Shown one piece after another: positions 33,381-41,809 of a stretch of 64,000 nucleotides of DNA (its first letter is position 1; each line of letters starts with the position of its first letter). The stretch spans positions 4,278,001 to 4,342,000 of the forward strand of contig NZ_JADBEM010000001.1 in assembly GCF_014873875.1 (NCBI RefSeq), given 5' to 3'. A model generated the notes under the pieces. That model did no database searches, was not told the origin of the DNA, and saw only the letters and a list, made by a program, of their open reading frames with translations. This DNA comes from Actinopolymorpha pittospori. GTDB lineage: Bacteria; Actinomycetota; Actinomycetes; Propionibacteriales; Actinopolymorphaceae. The position numbers were made by a program, and so were the translations under genes.

Positions 33381-34756
33381 GCGTCCCGCGGGTCGTGATC
33401 GCCGCACCGGCGTCCGGCCACGGCAAGACCACGGTCGCCACCGGGCTGATGGCGGCGCTGCGTCGACGAGGCCTCGCCGTCTCGCCGCACAAGGTCGGCC
33501 CCGACTACATCGACCCCGGCTACCACGCCCTCGCCACCGGCCGCCCGGGCCGCAACCTCGACCCCGTGCTGTGCGGCGAGGACCTGGTCGCGCCGCTCCT
33601 CCTCCATGGCGCCCGCGGTGCCGACGTCGCCGTGGTCGAGGGCGTGATGGGGATGTACGACGGCCGCGGCACCACGTCGTACGGCTCGACCGCGCACGTG
33701 GCTCGGCTGCTCGACGCCCCGGTCGTCCTGGTCGTGGACGCCGCCGCGCAGGGCCGCTCGGTCGCCGCGGTGGTCGCCGGGTTCGCGGCGTACGACAGCC
33801 GGGTCCGGATCGGCGGGGTGGTGCTCAACCGGGTCGGGTCCCCCCGCCACGAGGAGATCCTGCGGACCGCGCTCGACGACCTCGGCGTTCGCGTGCTCGG
33901 TGTGCTCCGGCGCGACGAGGCGGTGGCCACGCCGGCCCGCCACCTCGGCCTGGTCCCGGTCGCCGAACGGGCGGCCGAGGCGACGACGACCGTGGACCGG
34001 CTCGGTGCGCTGGTTTCGGCGTCGGTCGACGTCGACGCGGTGCGCGCCCTCGCCCGCTCCGCCGGCCCACTCGCGGCGTCCGCCTGGGATCCCGACGCCC
34101 AACTCGCACCTCCCGCGGCGGAGCGGCCGGTCGTCGCCGTCGCCGGCGGCCCGGCGTTCACCTTCTCCTACGCCGAGACCGCCGAACTCCTCAGTGCCGC
34201 CGGAGCGCAGGTGGTCACGTTCGACCCGCTGCACGACGAGGCGCTGCCCGACGGCACCCGCGGGCTGGTCATCGGCGGGGGATTCCCCGAGGTGTACGCC
34301 GAGACGCTGTCGGACAACGCCCCGCTGCGTGCCCACGTCGCCGAACTCGCTCACCGGGGCGCGCCGATCAGCGCGGAGTGTGCCGGCCTGCTCTACCTCA
34401 CCCGCGAACTGGACGGCCACCCCATGTGCGGTGTGCTCGACGCACGGGCCGAGATGACGGGGCGGCTGACCCTGGGCTACCGCGAGGCGGTCGCCGCGAC
34501 CGACTCGGTGCTCGGCGAGGCGGGGACCGTCGTGGCCGGCCACGAGTTCCACCGGACCGTCGTCCAACCAGTCCACGGCGACGCAGCGCCCCTCTCGGCA
34601 TCCCGGCCCGCCTGGCGGATCGACCACCGGCTGGAGGGTTTCGTCCGGGGCAACGTCCACGCGTCGTACGTCCACCTGCACTGGGCCGCGCGACCAGAGA
34701 TCGCCCGGCGGTTCGTCGAGGCCGCGCTGGCCGTCGACGTCGCGGCCCGCACGTGA
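33374..34756 (+). CDS. cobB: Cobyrinic acid a,c-diamide synthase CobB/CbiA
   Basis: The 460-residue glutamine-dependent enzyme amidates the a and c side chains of (hydrogeno)cobyrinic acid. It has an N-terminal ATP-binding domain (IAAPASGHGKTTVATG, then KVGPDYIDPGYH) and a C-terminal amidotransferase domain with Cys in ISAECAGLLYL. The GTG start at 33374 lies within the end of cobO. The stop overlaps the following fusion gene by GTGA. Since hydrogenobyrinate and cobyrinate enzymes look alike, the aerobic or anaerobic route cannot be told from this gene alone. Confidence 0.95.
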   Translation: MVSVPRVVIAAPASGHGKTTVATGLMAALRRRGLAVSPHKVGPDYIDPGYHALATGRPGRNLDPVLCGEDLVAPLLLHGARGADVAVVEGVMGMYDGRGTTSYGSTAHVARLLDAPVVLVVDAAAQGRSVAAVVAGFAAYDSRVRIGGVVLNRVGSPRHEEILRTALDDLGVRVLGVLRRDEAVATPARHLGLVPVAERAAEATTTVDRLGALVSASVDVDAVRALARSAGPLAASAWDPDAQLAPPAAERPVVAVAGGPAFTFSYAETAELLSAAGAQVVTFDPLHDEALPDGTRGLVIGGGFPEVYAETLSDNAPLRAHVAELAHRGAPISAECAGLLYLTRELDGHPMCGVLDARAEMTGRLTLGYREAVAATDSVLGEAGTVVAGHEFHRTVVQPVHGDAAPLSASRPAWRIDHRLEGFVRGNVHASYVHLHWAARPEIARRFVEAALAVDVAART

Positions 34757-36282
34757 CGCGACACGACACGGTCCGCGCCGGCGAGCAGGCGACGAAGGTC
34801 GTCGTGGGGGTCGGCGCACGCCGAGGCGCGACGGTCGACGAGGTGGTCGCGCTCGTCCTCGCCGCACTGGACGAAGCTGGACTGTCGCCGCAGTCGGTCA
34901 CGCAGCTCGCCACGGTCGAGGCGAAGGCCGGCGAGCCCGGCATCGTGGCGGCGGCCGCGAGGTTCGGCTGGCCCCTCCTCACCCATCCGGCGGACCGGCT
35001 CGCGGCCGTGGACGTGCCCGGTCCGGGTACGGCGAGTCTCGCCGCCCTCGGAACCGCGAGCGTCGCCGAGGCCGCCGCCCTCGTCGACACCGACACCCTG
35101 GTCGTCTCCAAGCGCACGTCGGCGACGGCGACCGTCGCGATCGGCGTCGCGCGACCGGACGGCCGCCGCAGACCAGCCCCGCACAGGCGAAACCACGATC
35201 CCCGGGACAGCACCGTGACCGACAGCACCGTGACCAACGACACTCTCGATCCCGCCACCCGTGCGGACGTCGACCTGCGCCACCACGGCGACAGTGAGGT
35301 CGGTCCGGGCCTGGTCGACCTCGCCGTCAACGTGCGCGCCGGTACGCCTCCGACCTGGCTGCGCGACGTGCTCGTCCGGTCTCTGGAGGAGGTGGCGGCC
35401 TACCCGGATTCGACGACGGCCCGCGCGGCGGTCGCCGCCCGGCACGGCCGGCCGGTCGAGGAGGTCCTCCTCACCGCGGGCGCGGCGGAGGCTTTCGTGC
35501 TGCTCGCCCGGGCGCTTCGGCCTCGCCGACCGACCGTGGTCCATCCGCAGTTCACCGAGCCGGAGGCGGCGTTGCGGGCGGCCGGTCACGACGTCGACCG
35601 GGTCCTCCTCCCGCCGCCGTTCCACCTCGATCCCGCGCTCGTCCCGGACGACGCCGACCTGCTCGTGGTCGGCAACCCGACGAACCCCACCTCGGTACTC
35701 CACCCCGCGCGGACCCTCGCCGCGCTCGCTCGTCCGGGGCGGACCATCCTGGTGGACGAGGCGTTCGCGGACTGCGTGCCGGGCGAGGCCGAGTCGCTCG
35801 CCGGCCGTCGGGACCTGCCTGGCGTGGTCGTCGTCCGGAGCCTCACCAAGACGTGGGGGCTCGCCGGTCTACGAGTCGGTTACGTCCTGGCCGACGCGTC
35901 TACCGTGGACCGGCTCGCCGCCGTCCAGCCGTTGTGGCCCGTCTCGGCACCCGCCCTGGCCGCCGCGGCGGCCTGTGTCGGCGAGCGGGCCGTGGCCGAG
36001 GCGGACGCCTGGGCACGGGTTCTGGCCGGGGACCGGGACTACCTCGCTGGCCTGCTGCGGGACGTGCCAGGCGTCGACGTGGTGCCGGAGAGCAGCGCGT
36101 CGTTCCTGCTGGTGCGGATCGCGGACGCCGCGGCGGTACGCGTCGCGCTGCGCGAGAGGGGCTTCGCCGTACGCCGGGGCGACACGTTCCCCGGGCTCGG
36201 GACCGACTGGCTCCGCCTCGCGGTCCGCGACCGGCGTACGTCCCACGAGTTCGTCGGTGCCCTGCGCGACGTGCTGACCTGA
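34753..36282 (+). CDS. cobC: Fusion of CbiG C-terminal/CobE-like domain with CobC-like aminotransferase
   Basis: The 509-residue protein joins two parts. Residues about 10-140 match the CbiG C-terminal/CobE domain (VVVGVGARRGATVDEV, then TLVVSKRTSATATVAIGVA). Residues about 170-509 form a class I/II PLP fold like CobC/CobD threonine-phosphate decarboxylases, with the Schiff-base lysine Lys366 in SLTKTWGLAGLR. The linker holds a near-repeat encoding DSTVT. A GTG at 35218 could be an internal start for the second part but has no good ribosome site, so a true fusion is preferred. Related actinobacterial proteins (Rv2231c type) have been called CobC. Confidence 0.87.
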   Translation: MTRHDTVRAGEQATKVVVGVGARRGATVDEVVALVLAALDEAGLSPQSVTQLATVEAKAGEPGIVAAAARFGWPLLTHPADRLAAVDVPGPGTASLAALGTASVAEAAALVDTDTLVVSKRTSATATVAIGVARPDGRRRPAPHRRNHDPRDSTVTDSTVTNDTLDPATRADVDLRHHGDSEVGPGLVDLAVNVRAGTPPTWLRDVLVRSLEEVAAYPDSTTARAAVAARHGRPVEEVLLTAGAAEAFVLLARALRPRRPTVVHPQFTEPEAALRAAGHDVDRVLLPPPFHLDPALVPDDADLLVVGNPTNPTSVLHPARTLAALARPGRTILVDEAFADCVPGEAESLAGRRDLPGVVVVRSLTKTWGLAGLRVGYVLADASTVDRLAAVQPLWPVSAPALAAAAACVGERAVAEADAWARVLAGDRDYLAGLLRDVPGVDVVPESSASFLLVRIADAAAVRVALRERGFAVRRGDTFPGLGTDWLRLAVRDRRTSHEFVGALRDVLT

Positions 36283-36319
36283 CCCGCCGATCCGCCGACC
36301 CCGCTCCGCCGCCGGCGGT

Positions 36320-36742
36320 TCACACGTCGATGACGACGTACTCCCGATCGACCTCGACCCGGTAGGTCTCCGCCTCGTAGGGCCCCTTGACGTACCCCGT
36401 GACGGCGTCCTGCGGTTCGACACTCGTCTCGTAGGCACGCACCCGCGTCTTCGCCGGATCGAACCACGACTGTCCGGTCCGAACGTCGAACTCCCACTGG
36501 TGCCAGGGGCAGCGGACGATCTCACCGCGCCGGATGTAGTCGTACTCGCCCGGCACGTCCGACCGCACCAGGCCCGACAGGACGCCCTCACACAGCGGGC
36601 CACCCTCGTGCGGGCACTGGTTGCGGATCGCGTAGTAGTCGCCGTGGATGTTGAAGACGCCGATCGAGCGCCTCTCCACCGTGACGATCTTGCGCTGGCC
36701 GGGCGGGATCTCGTCGACGGTCGCGACGACGTACTTCGGCAT
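36320..36742 (-). CDS. Rieske [2Fe-2S] domain protein
   Basis: This 140-residue single-domain Rieske protein has cluster ligands Cys43 and His45 in CPHEGG and Cys78 and His81 in CPWHQWEF. It resembles ferredoxin components of ring-hydroxylating systems or stand-alone Rieske proteins. The insert between the two ligand pairs is longer than in nitrite-reductase small subunits. It is the last gene of a three-gene minus-strand unit with two amidohydrolases, suggesting a role in breakdown of an aromatic or heterocyclic compound. No oxygenase subunit is visible nearby. Confidence 0.88.
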   Translation of the reverse strand: MPKYVVATVDEIPPGQRKIVTVERRSIGVFNIHGDYYAIRNQCPHEGGPLCEGVLSGLVRSDVPGEYDYIRRGEIVRCPWHQWEFDVRTGQSWFDPAKTRVRAYETSVEPQDAVTGYVKGPYEAETYRVEVDREYVVIDV

Positions 36743-36778
36743 GCGGTGTCCTTTTCGCTGTCCTCGTCGCCGCGTGGC

Positions 36779-37852
36779 TCAGGAGAGCCCGTACAGGGCC
36801 TTGGCGTTGTCGGCGAAGATCTTCGCCCGGTCCTCCTCGGGTAGCCGCACCCGGAACGCGCGGTCGGGATCGTCGTAGTCCCAGTGCGGATAGTCGGTGG
36901 AGAACATCACCCGATCAGAACCGCCCAGGTGCTCGAGAACCTGCATGATGTGCCGGGGGTTGTGCGGCTCCTCGATCGGCTGCGTGGTGACCCACATGTG
37001 CTCGCGGATGTACTCCGACGGCGCGCGCTTCAGGTGAGGCACCTCCTCCTTCAGCCTGCGCCAGTGCTTGTCGAGGCGCCACATGAGCGGCGGCAGCCAG
37101 GCGAAGCCACCCTCGATGAGGACCACCCGCAGCCGGGGGAAGTGTTCGAAGACTCCCTCGCAGACCATGCTCACCACGTGCGCCTGGAACGCCTGCGCCA
37201 TGTCGGTGTGGTCCTCGATGTAGTACGACGGCCAGCCGGACGCGGTGACGGGCACGCCGCGGGCACCGCCGCCGAAGTGGATGCCGACCGGGAGATTGTT
37301 GCGTTCGGCCGCTTCGTAGAGCTTCCAGTACTTCCGCCGGCCGAGTGGCTCCGCGGTCCGGGCCGCGAGCAGGACCTGGACGAAGCCGGGGTGGTCGGCG
37401 TACCGGTCGATCTCGACCGCCGCGAGTTCGGCGTCCTCGTACGGCACCGACACACCGGCGCGCAGTCGGGGCTCCTTCTCCAGCCACTCCGCGATCTGCC
37501 ACTCGTTGGTGGCGCGGGACAGGGCGGCGGAGTACTCCGCGTTCAGCTGGGTGCCCGCCCCTCCGAGACAGTTGAGGACGCCGTACTCGATGCCCTCGGG
37601 GTCGAGGTGCTGCTCGCGCATGAACTCGAGGTCGCCGCCCGGCGGTCGGCCCGAAGGCGGCCAGGCGTCGTGCCGCGCCGCCGAGGGAGCACCCTTGGGG
37701 TACATCGATCCCGGGTGGGAGCGGGAGCCGAAGAGCTCGCCGTGCCGGCGCCAGCGCTTCGAGAGGTACGGCGTGAGCGCGCCGGCCCAGACCGAGTTGT
37801 GGATGTCGCAGTCGACGACCGGACCTCTGTTCCTTCTCACTGTCGCGACCAT
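36779..37852 (-). CDS. Amidohydrolase family protein (amidohydrolase 2/ACMSD-like), metal ligands present
   Basis: This 357-residue TIM-barrel amidohydrolase has a D-x-H pair at the first strand (DCDIH, residues 14-18), a histidine in VGIHFGGG and the late aspartate in MFSTDYPHWD. These would bind a single metal as in the ACMSD-like decarboxylase/hydrolase group. Members act on aromatic acids, lactones or related compounds. The ATG at 37852 follows GGAGA. It is preceded 16 bp upstream by a paralogue in which key ligands are changed, and followed by the Rieske gene. The substrate is unknown. Confidence 0.87.
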   Translation of the reverse strand: MVATVRRNRGPVVDCDIHNSVWAGALTPYLSKRWRRHGELFGSRSHPGSMYPKGAPSAARHDAWPPSGRPPGGDLEFMREQHLDPEGIEYGVLNCLGGAGTQLNAEYSAALSRATNEWQIAEWLEKEPRLRAGVSVPYEDAELAAVEIDRYADHPGFVQVLLAARTAEPLGRRKYWKLYEAAERNNLPVGIHFGGGARGVPVTASGWPSYYIEDHTDMAQAFQAHVVSMVCEGVFEHFPRLRVVLIEGGFAWLPPLMWRLDKHWRRLKEEVPHLKRAPSEYIREHMWVTTQPIEEPHNPRHIMQVLEHLGGSDRVMFSTDYPHWDYDDPDRAFRVRLPEEDRAKIFADNAKALYGLS

Positions 37853-37868
37853 GGCGCCGTCTCCAGGG

Positions 37869-38963
37869 CTAGAACCGGTAGGTGGCGATTGCGTTCGTGG
37901 CGAGGATCGCGCGTTCCAACTCGGGCGACAGCCCCGACGGAAGCACTCCCTCGTCGTCGTCGAACTGCCAGTGGGGATAGTCGGTGGCGAACAGCAGCAT
38001 GTCGTCGCAGCCGAGCTGTTCGATCGTCTCGACGAGCTGGCGGGGTTCGGCGGGTTCGTCCAGCGGCTGCGTCGTCAGCCGGATGTGGTCACGGATGACC
38101 GACGACGGTTCCCGGGAGACCCACGGGACCTCGCGCCGCAGTCCCTTCCAGTTCTTGTCGAAGCGCCACATCAGCGCGGGCAGCCAGGTGAAGCCGCCCT
38201 CGATGAGGACCACACGCAGTCCCGGGAACTTCGCGAACACACCCTCGGAGACCAGGCTCACCACCTGCGCCTGGAAAGCCTGGGTGAGTCCGACGTAGTC
38301 CTCCAGGTAGTACGACGGCCAGCCGACCGGCGTCACCGGGTTGCCGCTCACACCGCCGGCGTAGATGCCGACGGCGAGGCCGTGGCGTTCCGCGGCGGCG
38401 TAGATCGGCCAGTACCTCCGCTTGCCGAGCGGCGCCTCGGCGCGCACCGGGAGCAGCACCTGCACGAACCCGGGATGGTCGCCGATCCGGTCGATCTCCT
38501 TCGCGGCGTAGTCCGGATTCTGTGCCGGTACGACGATCGAGGCCCGCAGCCGGGGTTCCGGGTCGAGCCACTGGGCGGCCTGCCAGTCGTTGACCGCACT
38601 GGCCATCGCCAGAGCCCAGTCGTCGTTGTGGATCGCGGAGATCTCGAAGCCGCAGTTGACCACGGCGTACTTCAGCTGCCAGTGGTCGAGCACCTGCGCG
38701 CGGATGAGGTCGAGGTTGCTGCCGGGTGGCCCCTGCTCGGGAACGGCTCCGGGCCGCGCCGACAGCGGCGAGCCCTTGGGGTACTGCGCCGGGTCGATCG
38801 AGCGGACACCGCTCTCGCTCATGTAGTCACGCCAGCGCTGGTCGAGATACGGCGCCAGGTGCTCGACCGAGGGGACGGTGATCTGGACGTCGCAGTCGAC
38901 CACGTCGGCTGCCGCCCACCGTGCGAGCCGCCCTGGCTCCGGGGTTCCGGACCTGTCGCTCAT
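37869..38963 (-). CDS. Amidohydrolase 2 family paralogue with substituted metal ligands
   Basis: This 364-residue paralogue of the next gene has the same order of motifs, but D-x-H reads DCDVQ and the GIHFGGG histidine is tyrosine (GIYAGGV). The late aspartate (FATDYPHW) remains. Loss of two metal ligands suggests a protein that is inactive as a metallohydrolase, uses another mechanism, or works as partner of the intact paralogue. The ATG at 38963 has AAGGA eight bases upstream and gives the expected start; the open frame reaches further upstream only through non-coding sequence. First gene of the unit. Confidence 0.85.
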   Translation of the reverse strand: MSDRSGTPEPGRLARWAAADVVDCDVQITVPSVEHLAPYLDQRWRDYMSESGVRSIDPAQYPKGSPLSARPGAVPEQGPPGSNLDLIRAQVLDHWQLKYAVVNCGFEISAIHNDDWALAMASAVNDWQAAQWLDPEPRLRASIVVPAQNPDYAAKEIDRIGDHPGFVQVLLPVRAEAPLGKRRYWPIYAAAERHGLAVGIYAGGVSGNPVTPVGWPSYYLEDYVGLTQAFQAQVVSLVSEGVFAKFPGLRVVLIEGGFTWLPALMWRFDKNWKGLRREVPWVSREPSSVIRDHIRLTTQPLDEPAEPRQLVETIEQLGCDDMLLFATDYPHWQFDDDEGVLPSGLSPELERAILATNAIATYRF

Positions 38964-39277
38964 GCCGCGGTCCTTGTCCTCGCCTGGATGCGGATAGGAA
39001 GTACTGAGATTGACTGCCGGAAAATGAATTCCACGATGCGACATAGTTAAGGAGATCGGGGAACTGTCGTCAAGTCTCGCGCGGGAGCGGGCGGGGTGGG
39101 TCGCACGCCATGGCCGTTTGTGGCCCTGGGCGCGTCGGCACCGCCGGAAGTACTGTCGACGACGGCCGAACGCGGGTGCCGTTCCGGTTGTGCGCATCCT
39201 TGGCCTGGGTGTGTGGCCTGGTGCGTGGTCCGAGCCTCGCGGGAGGGCGCCCCATCGAACCGTCGGAAGGAACAACG
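38964..39277. other. Divergent intergenic region (314 bp)
   Basis: This gap separates the minus-strand amidohydrolase unit from the plus-strand epimerase gene. Its left part (about 38990-39060) is clearly more AT-rich than the surroundings, for example GGAAAATGAATTCC and CATAGTTAAGG, and probably holds the divergent promoters. I found no convincing -10/-35 pair and no long palindrome. The right 200 bp show no recognisable feature. Confidence 0.5.
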
Positions 39278-40165
39278 ATGCGGATCCTGGTCACAGGCGC
39301 GAGCAGCAACATCGGGAAGGGCATCGTCGCTCGGCTGCGCGCGGCCGGCCACAGTCTCGTCCTGTCAGACCTCGATCCGCTGCCGGACGAACCGCAGTTC
39401 GCCGGACTGGAGTTCGTGCAGTGCGACATCCAGGTCGGCTTCGGCCTGGAGGGGGCGGCGCAGGGGTGCGACCTGCTCCTCCACCTGCCGGCCTGGCACG
39501 GTATGCACTCGCGGGTGAAGACGGAGGCCGACTTCTGGCGCCTCAACGTCGACGGGACCTTCTGGGTGTTGCAGGCCGCCCGGTCGGCGGGCGTCCGCAG
39601 GTTGGTGTTCCTCTCGTCGCAGACGTGGCACGACCACTACGGCAAGTACGGCTTCACCAAGCGCGTCGGTGAGGAGCTGTGCGAATATCACCGCCGCAAC
39701 CACGGAATGCGTTACGTCTCCGTCCGCCCGCACGACTTCACGCCGTGGGGCGCGGACTATCTGAACCGCTATGGCGCCAGGCTCCTCTACGGCGGTGTCG
39801 ACCGCGAGGACATGCTCGACTGCGTGCAGGCCTCGGTCCGCCACCTGGAGCCTGACCTGCCGGCCGGTGCCGAACCCGAAGCGGTGGTCGTCGACGCCGT
39901 ACGCCCCGACGTCTTCACCGAGGAGGCCCTCGAAGGGTGGGAGGACGACCCGCTGGCGGCGTGCGAGCGGATCTTCCCGGGCTCGCGTGAGCTCCTCGAG
40001 CGGTATGCCATCGACATCAGCCGCCGCCCGTCCGTCGTTCACGGGATCGGCGCGGAGGCGATCGGGTACGCGCCACGGCGACACTTCGGCACCTTCCTCG
40101 AGGAGTTGCGGACCCTGGACGCCAAGGGGGAGCAGGCCGTCGCGGCGATGCGCTGCCCGTACTGA
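39278..40165 (+). CDS. NAD-dependent epimerase/dehydratase family protein
   Basis: A 295-residue extended short-chain dehydrogenase/reductase. It has an N-terminal cofactor motif ILVTGASSNIGKGI, a serine in FLSSQTW and the YxxxK pair in YGFTKRVGE. Residue spacing fits NAD-dependent sugar epimerases, dehydratases or uronate dehydrogenases. GGAAGGA at 39265-39271 sets the start at 39278. The gene is divergent from the amidohydrolase/Rieske unit and ends in front of a strong hairpin. Specific substrate unknown. Confidence 0.85.
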   Translation: MRILVTGASSNIGKGIVARLRAAGHSLVLSDLDPLPDEPQFAGLEFVQCDIQVGFGLEGAAQGCDLLLHLPAWHGMHSRVKTEADFWRLNVDGTFWVLQAARSAGVRRLVFLSSQTWHDHYGKYGFTKRVGEELCEYHRRNHGMRYVSVRPHDFTPWGADYLNRYGARLLYGGVDREDMLDCVQASVRHLEPDLPAGAEPEAVVVDAVRPDVFTEEALEGWEDDPLAACERIFPGSRELLERYAIDISRRPSVVHGIGAEAIGYAPRRHFGTFLEELRTLDAKGEQAVAAMRCPY

Positions 40166-40204
40166 GCCCTCGCGTTTCGAAGCGGCGAGGTGTTGGCGCG
40201 GGGT

Positions 40205-40242
40205 GGCGCGGCGCGTCCCTGGGTTGCCGGCCGCGCCGCGCC
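40205..40242. terminator. Strong GC hairpin between convergent genes
   Basis: GGCGCGGCGCG at 40205-40215 pairs perfectly with 40232-40242 around a 16-nt loop. It lies 40 bp after the epimerase gene and 16 bp before the end of the minus-strand HNH gene, as expected for a bidirectional terminator in a GC-rich genome. No T-tract. Confidence 0.7.
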
Positions 40243-40257
40243 CCCGCCCAGCGGCGC

Positions 40258-41682
40258 TCACCGCCGGATCAGCGTGGTGTCGTTGGGTCGGATGACGTTC
40301 TGGTAGAGATCCACCCAGGGCGGCGGGATGTATTCGGGGTGCCCGTCGCTGCTCATGCGCACGGTCCAGCCTTGGGTGTGGATGACGGTGTGGTGGTGTT
40401 GGCAGAGGAGGACGCCGTTGTCGATGTCGGTTGCTCCTCCGTCCACCCAGTGCTTGATGTGATGCGCTTCGGTCCACTTCTCGGGTCTTCGGCAGTCGGG
40501 GAAGTGGCAGAAGTAGCCGTCACGTTCGGCGAGGGCGTGTCGTTGCGAGGACGTGAACAGGCGGGTCCCTCTGCCGAGGTCGAGAACCGCCCCATCTCCA
40601 CCAAGCACCACGGGGATGATCTCCGCGTCGCACGCCAACTGCCGCACCAGCGTCGCTGACAACGGAGGCCCCGTGATCCGGTAGCCGATCAGGGTCTGCC
40701 AGGCGGTACCGGTGCTTACCTCGCCGCTCCCGTCCTTGTCGGCCTGCGTCTGCACCTTCAGGTGGGTGGGTCCGGAGTCGGTGAGGACGGAGTTGAGGGT
40801 GCCGTAGCCGAGCCGGGCCACGAGTTCGTCGTGGTTCATCGTCACGGTGAGGCGTGGCCGTGTGCCGCCGCGGGTGGGCGCGCTGGCTGCTGCCTGGGCC
40901 AGGGCGACGAGTTCGGCGAAGGCGTCTGCCTGCCGTCGTTCGCTGCTGCGCAGGTCGGGCCCGTCAGGACCGGTCGGCCGAGGCCGAGCCAGCGGATCCA
41001 GCAGCGCCTGCAGAACCGCGAGAGTAGGCACGTCGAGGCGCATGAACATGGTGCCCATCCCGTCGCGGACCGGCCCGAAGCTCAACGTGCGGTTCTCCCT
41101 GGCGCGGCGTTCCTGCTCCTCCAACTGCTTGCCGATCCGGCGTTCGGCGTCCTCGGGCGCGACCACCTCATACAAGTGCTTGCCGGCCTTGTCCAAGTCG
41201 TCGACATCAAGTGCCTGCGCGCTGTCCAGCAGGAACGCTTCCGCCTCCGCCCGTACGGCGGCGTCGACGTCGTTGGGGAGGCGGCGGATCGCGCGTTCGA
41301 TGACCTGCGCCTGACCCAGCGAGATCTCGCCCTCGCCAAGAGCGCGACCGGTCGCTTGGAGCGTCTGGTCCAGCGCCTTCGCGAGCCGAACTGACACCGA
41401 CGTCTCACGCCGCCCCATCCGCGTCACCTGCTGCACCCACCCGGCCGTGGTCGCAGCACCGGTCAGCTTCCTGACCTCGTTCAGCTCGGCCTGCCGCGTC
41501 AGAGACAACCGCAACGAAGCGAGCTTCGCCTCGCAGACAGCGACCTGCCGTAGCGCCGACTCATACTCACCCAACGGCAACGACACTGTCGGGCACTCCA
41601 CCGCACCTTCGATCTGCTCACCCACACCGGTAAGCCAAGCCAGCAACGGATGCGCGAAGCCCGCACCGGTGTCGATGTCCAT
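40258..41682 (-). CDS. DUF222/HNH endonuclease domain protein (13E12 repeat family)
   Basis: The 474-residue protein has a long helical DUF222 region and a C-terminal HNH nuclease domain. The latter runs from about residue 395 with C-x4-C (CHFPDCRRP), the AHHIKHW motif and a closing LLCQHHHTVIH. These genes occur in many copies in actinobacterial genomes and behave like mobile or selfish sequences, though their biological role is unsettled. The ATG at 41682 follows AGGG; a TTG two codons earlier is possible. It has no functional link to the neighbouring genes. Confidence 0.88.
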   Translation of the reverse strand: MDIDTGAGFAHPLLAWLTGVGEQIEGAVECPTVSLPLGEYESALRQVAVCEAKLASLRLSLTRQAELNEVRKLTGAATTAGWVQQVTRMGRRETSVSVRLAKALDQTLQATGRALGEGEISLGQAQVIERAIRRLPNDVDAAVRAEAEAFLLDSAQALDVDDLDKAGKHLYEVVAPEDAERRIGKQLEEQERRARENRTLSFGPVRDGMGTMFMRLDVPTLAVLQALLDPLARPRPTGPDGPDLRSSERRQADAFAELVALAQAAASAPTRGGTRPRLTVTMNHDELVARLGYGTLNSVLTDSGPTHLKVQTQADKDGSGEVSTGTAWQTLIGYRITGPPLSATLVRQLACDAEIIPVVLGGDGAVLDLGRGTRLFTSSQRHALAERDGYFCHFPDCRRPEKWTEAHHIKHWVDGGATDIDNGVLLCQHHHTVIHTQGWTVRMSSDGHPEYIPPPWVDLYQNVIRPNDTTLIRR

Positions 41683-41714
41683 GACCAAACCCTAGACCCG
41701 ACCACCGACAACAA

Positions 41715-41741
41715 TCCCTGTAAAACAAGGGACTCTGAGTC
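41715..41741. promoter_or_regulatory. Short inverted repeats upstream of the HNH gene
   Basis: TCCCT and AGGGA flank TAAAAC-rich sequence (41715-41732), and GACTC-T-GAGTC follows directly (41731-41741). They lie 33-60 bp upstream of the HNH start in a locally AT-rich 127-bp gap. They could be promoter-linked operator sites or the edge of the inserted element. No other feature was seen in this gap. Confidence 0.35.
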
Positions 41742-41809
41742 TGTCGTCGAAACGGATTCCGACTATTTTCTAAGGCGCGGTAAGGCACGCGGGCGTCGCC
41801 TACGCGCGG

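Noticed and set aside
35218..36282. Separate start for the CobC-like half at GTG 35218.
   Set aside because: No ribosome site is present and the frame is continuous with the CbiG-C/CobE-like domain, so a fusion is the simpler reading.
36306..36318. CCGCCG-C-CGGCGG as a terminator between the CobC fusion and Rieske genes.
   Set aside because: The centre is a single base and the arms are simple GC runs common in this genome, so a hairpin of significance cannot be claimed.
39010..39047. TTGACT followed by CATAGT as a promoter for the epimerase gene.
   Set aside because: The spacing of 26 bp is too long, and the hexamer at the correct spacing (ACGATG) is a poor -10.
41695..41809. tRNA-like or attachment-site-like sequence upstream of the HNH gene.
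   Set aside because: No cloverleaf can be drawn and no T-loop consensus is present; only short inverted repeats are supportable.
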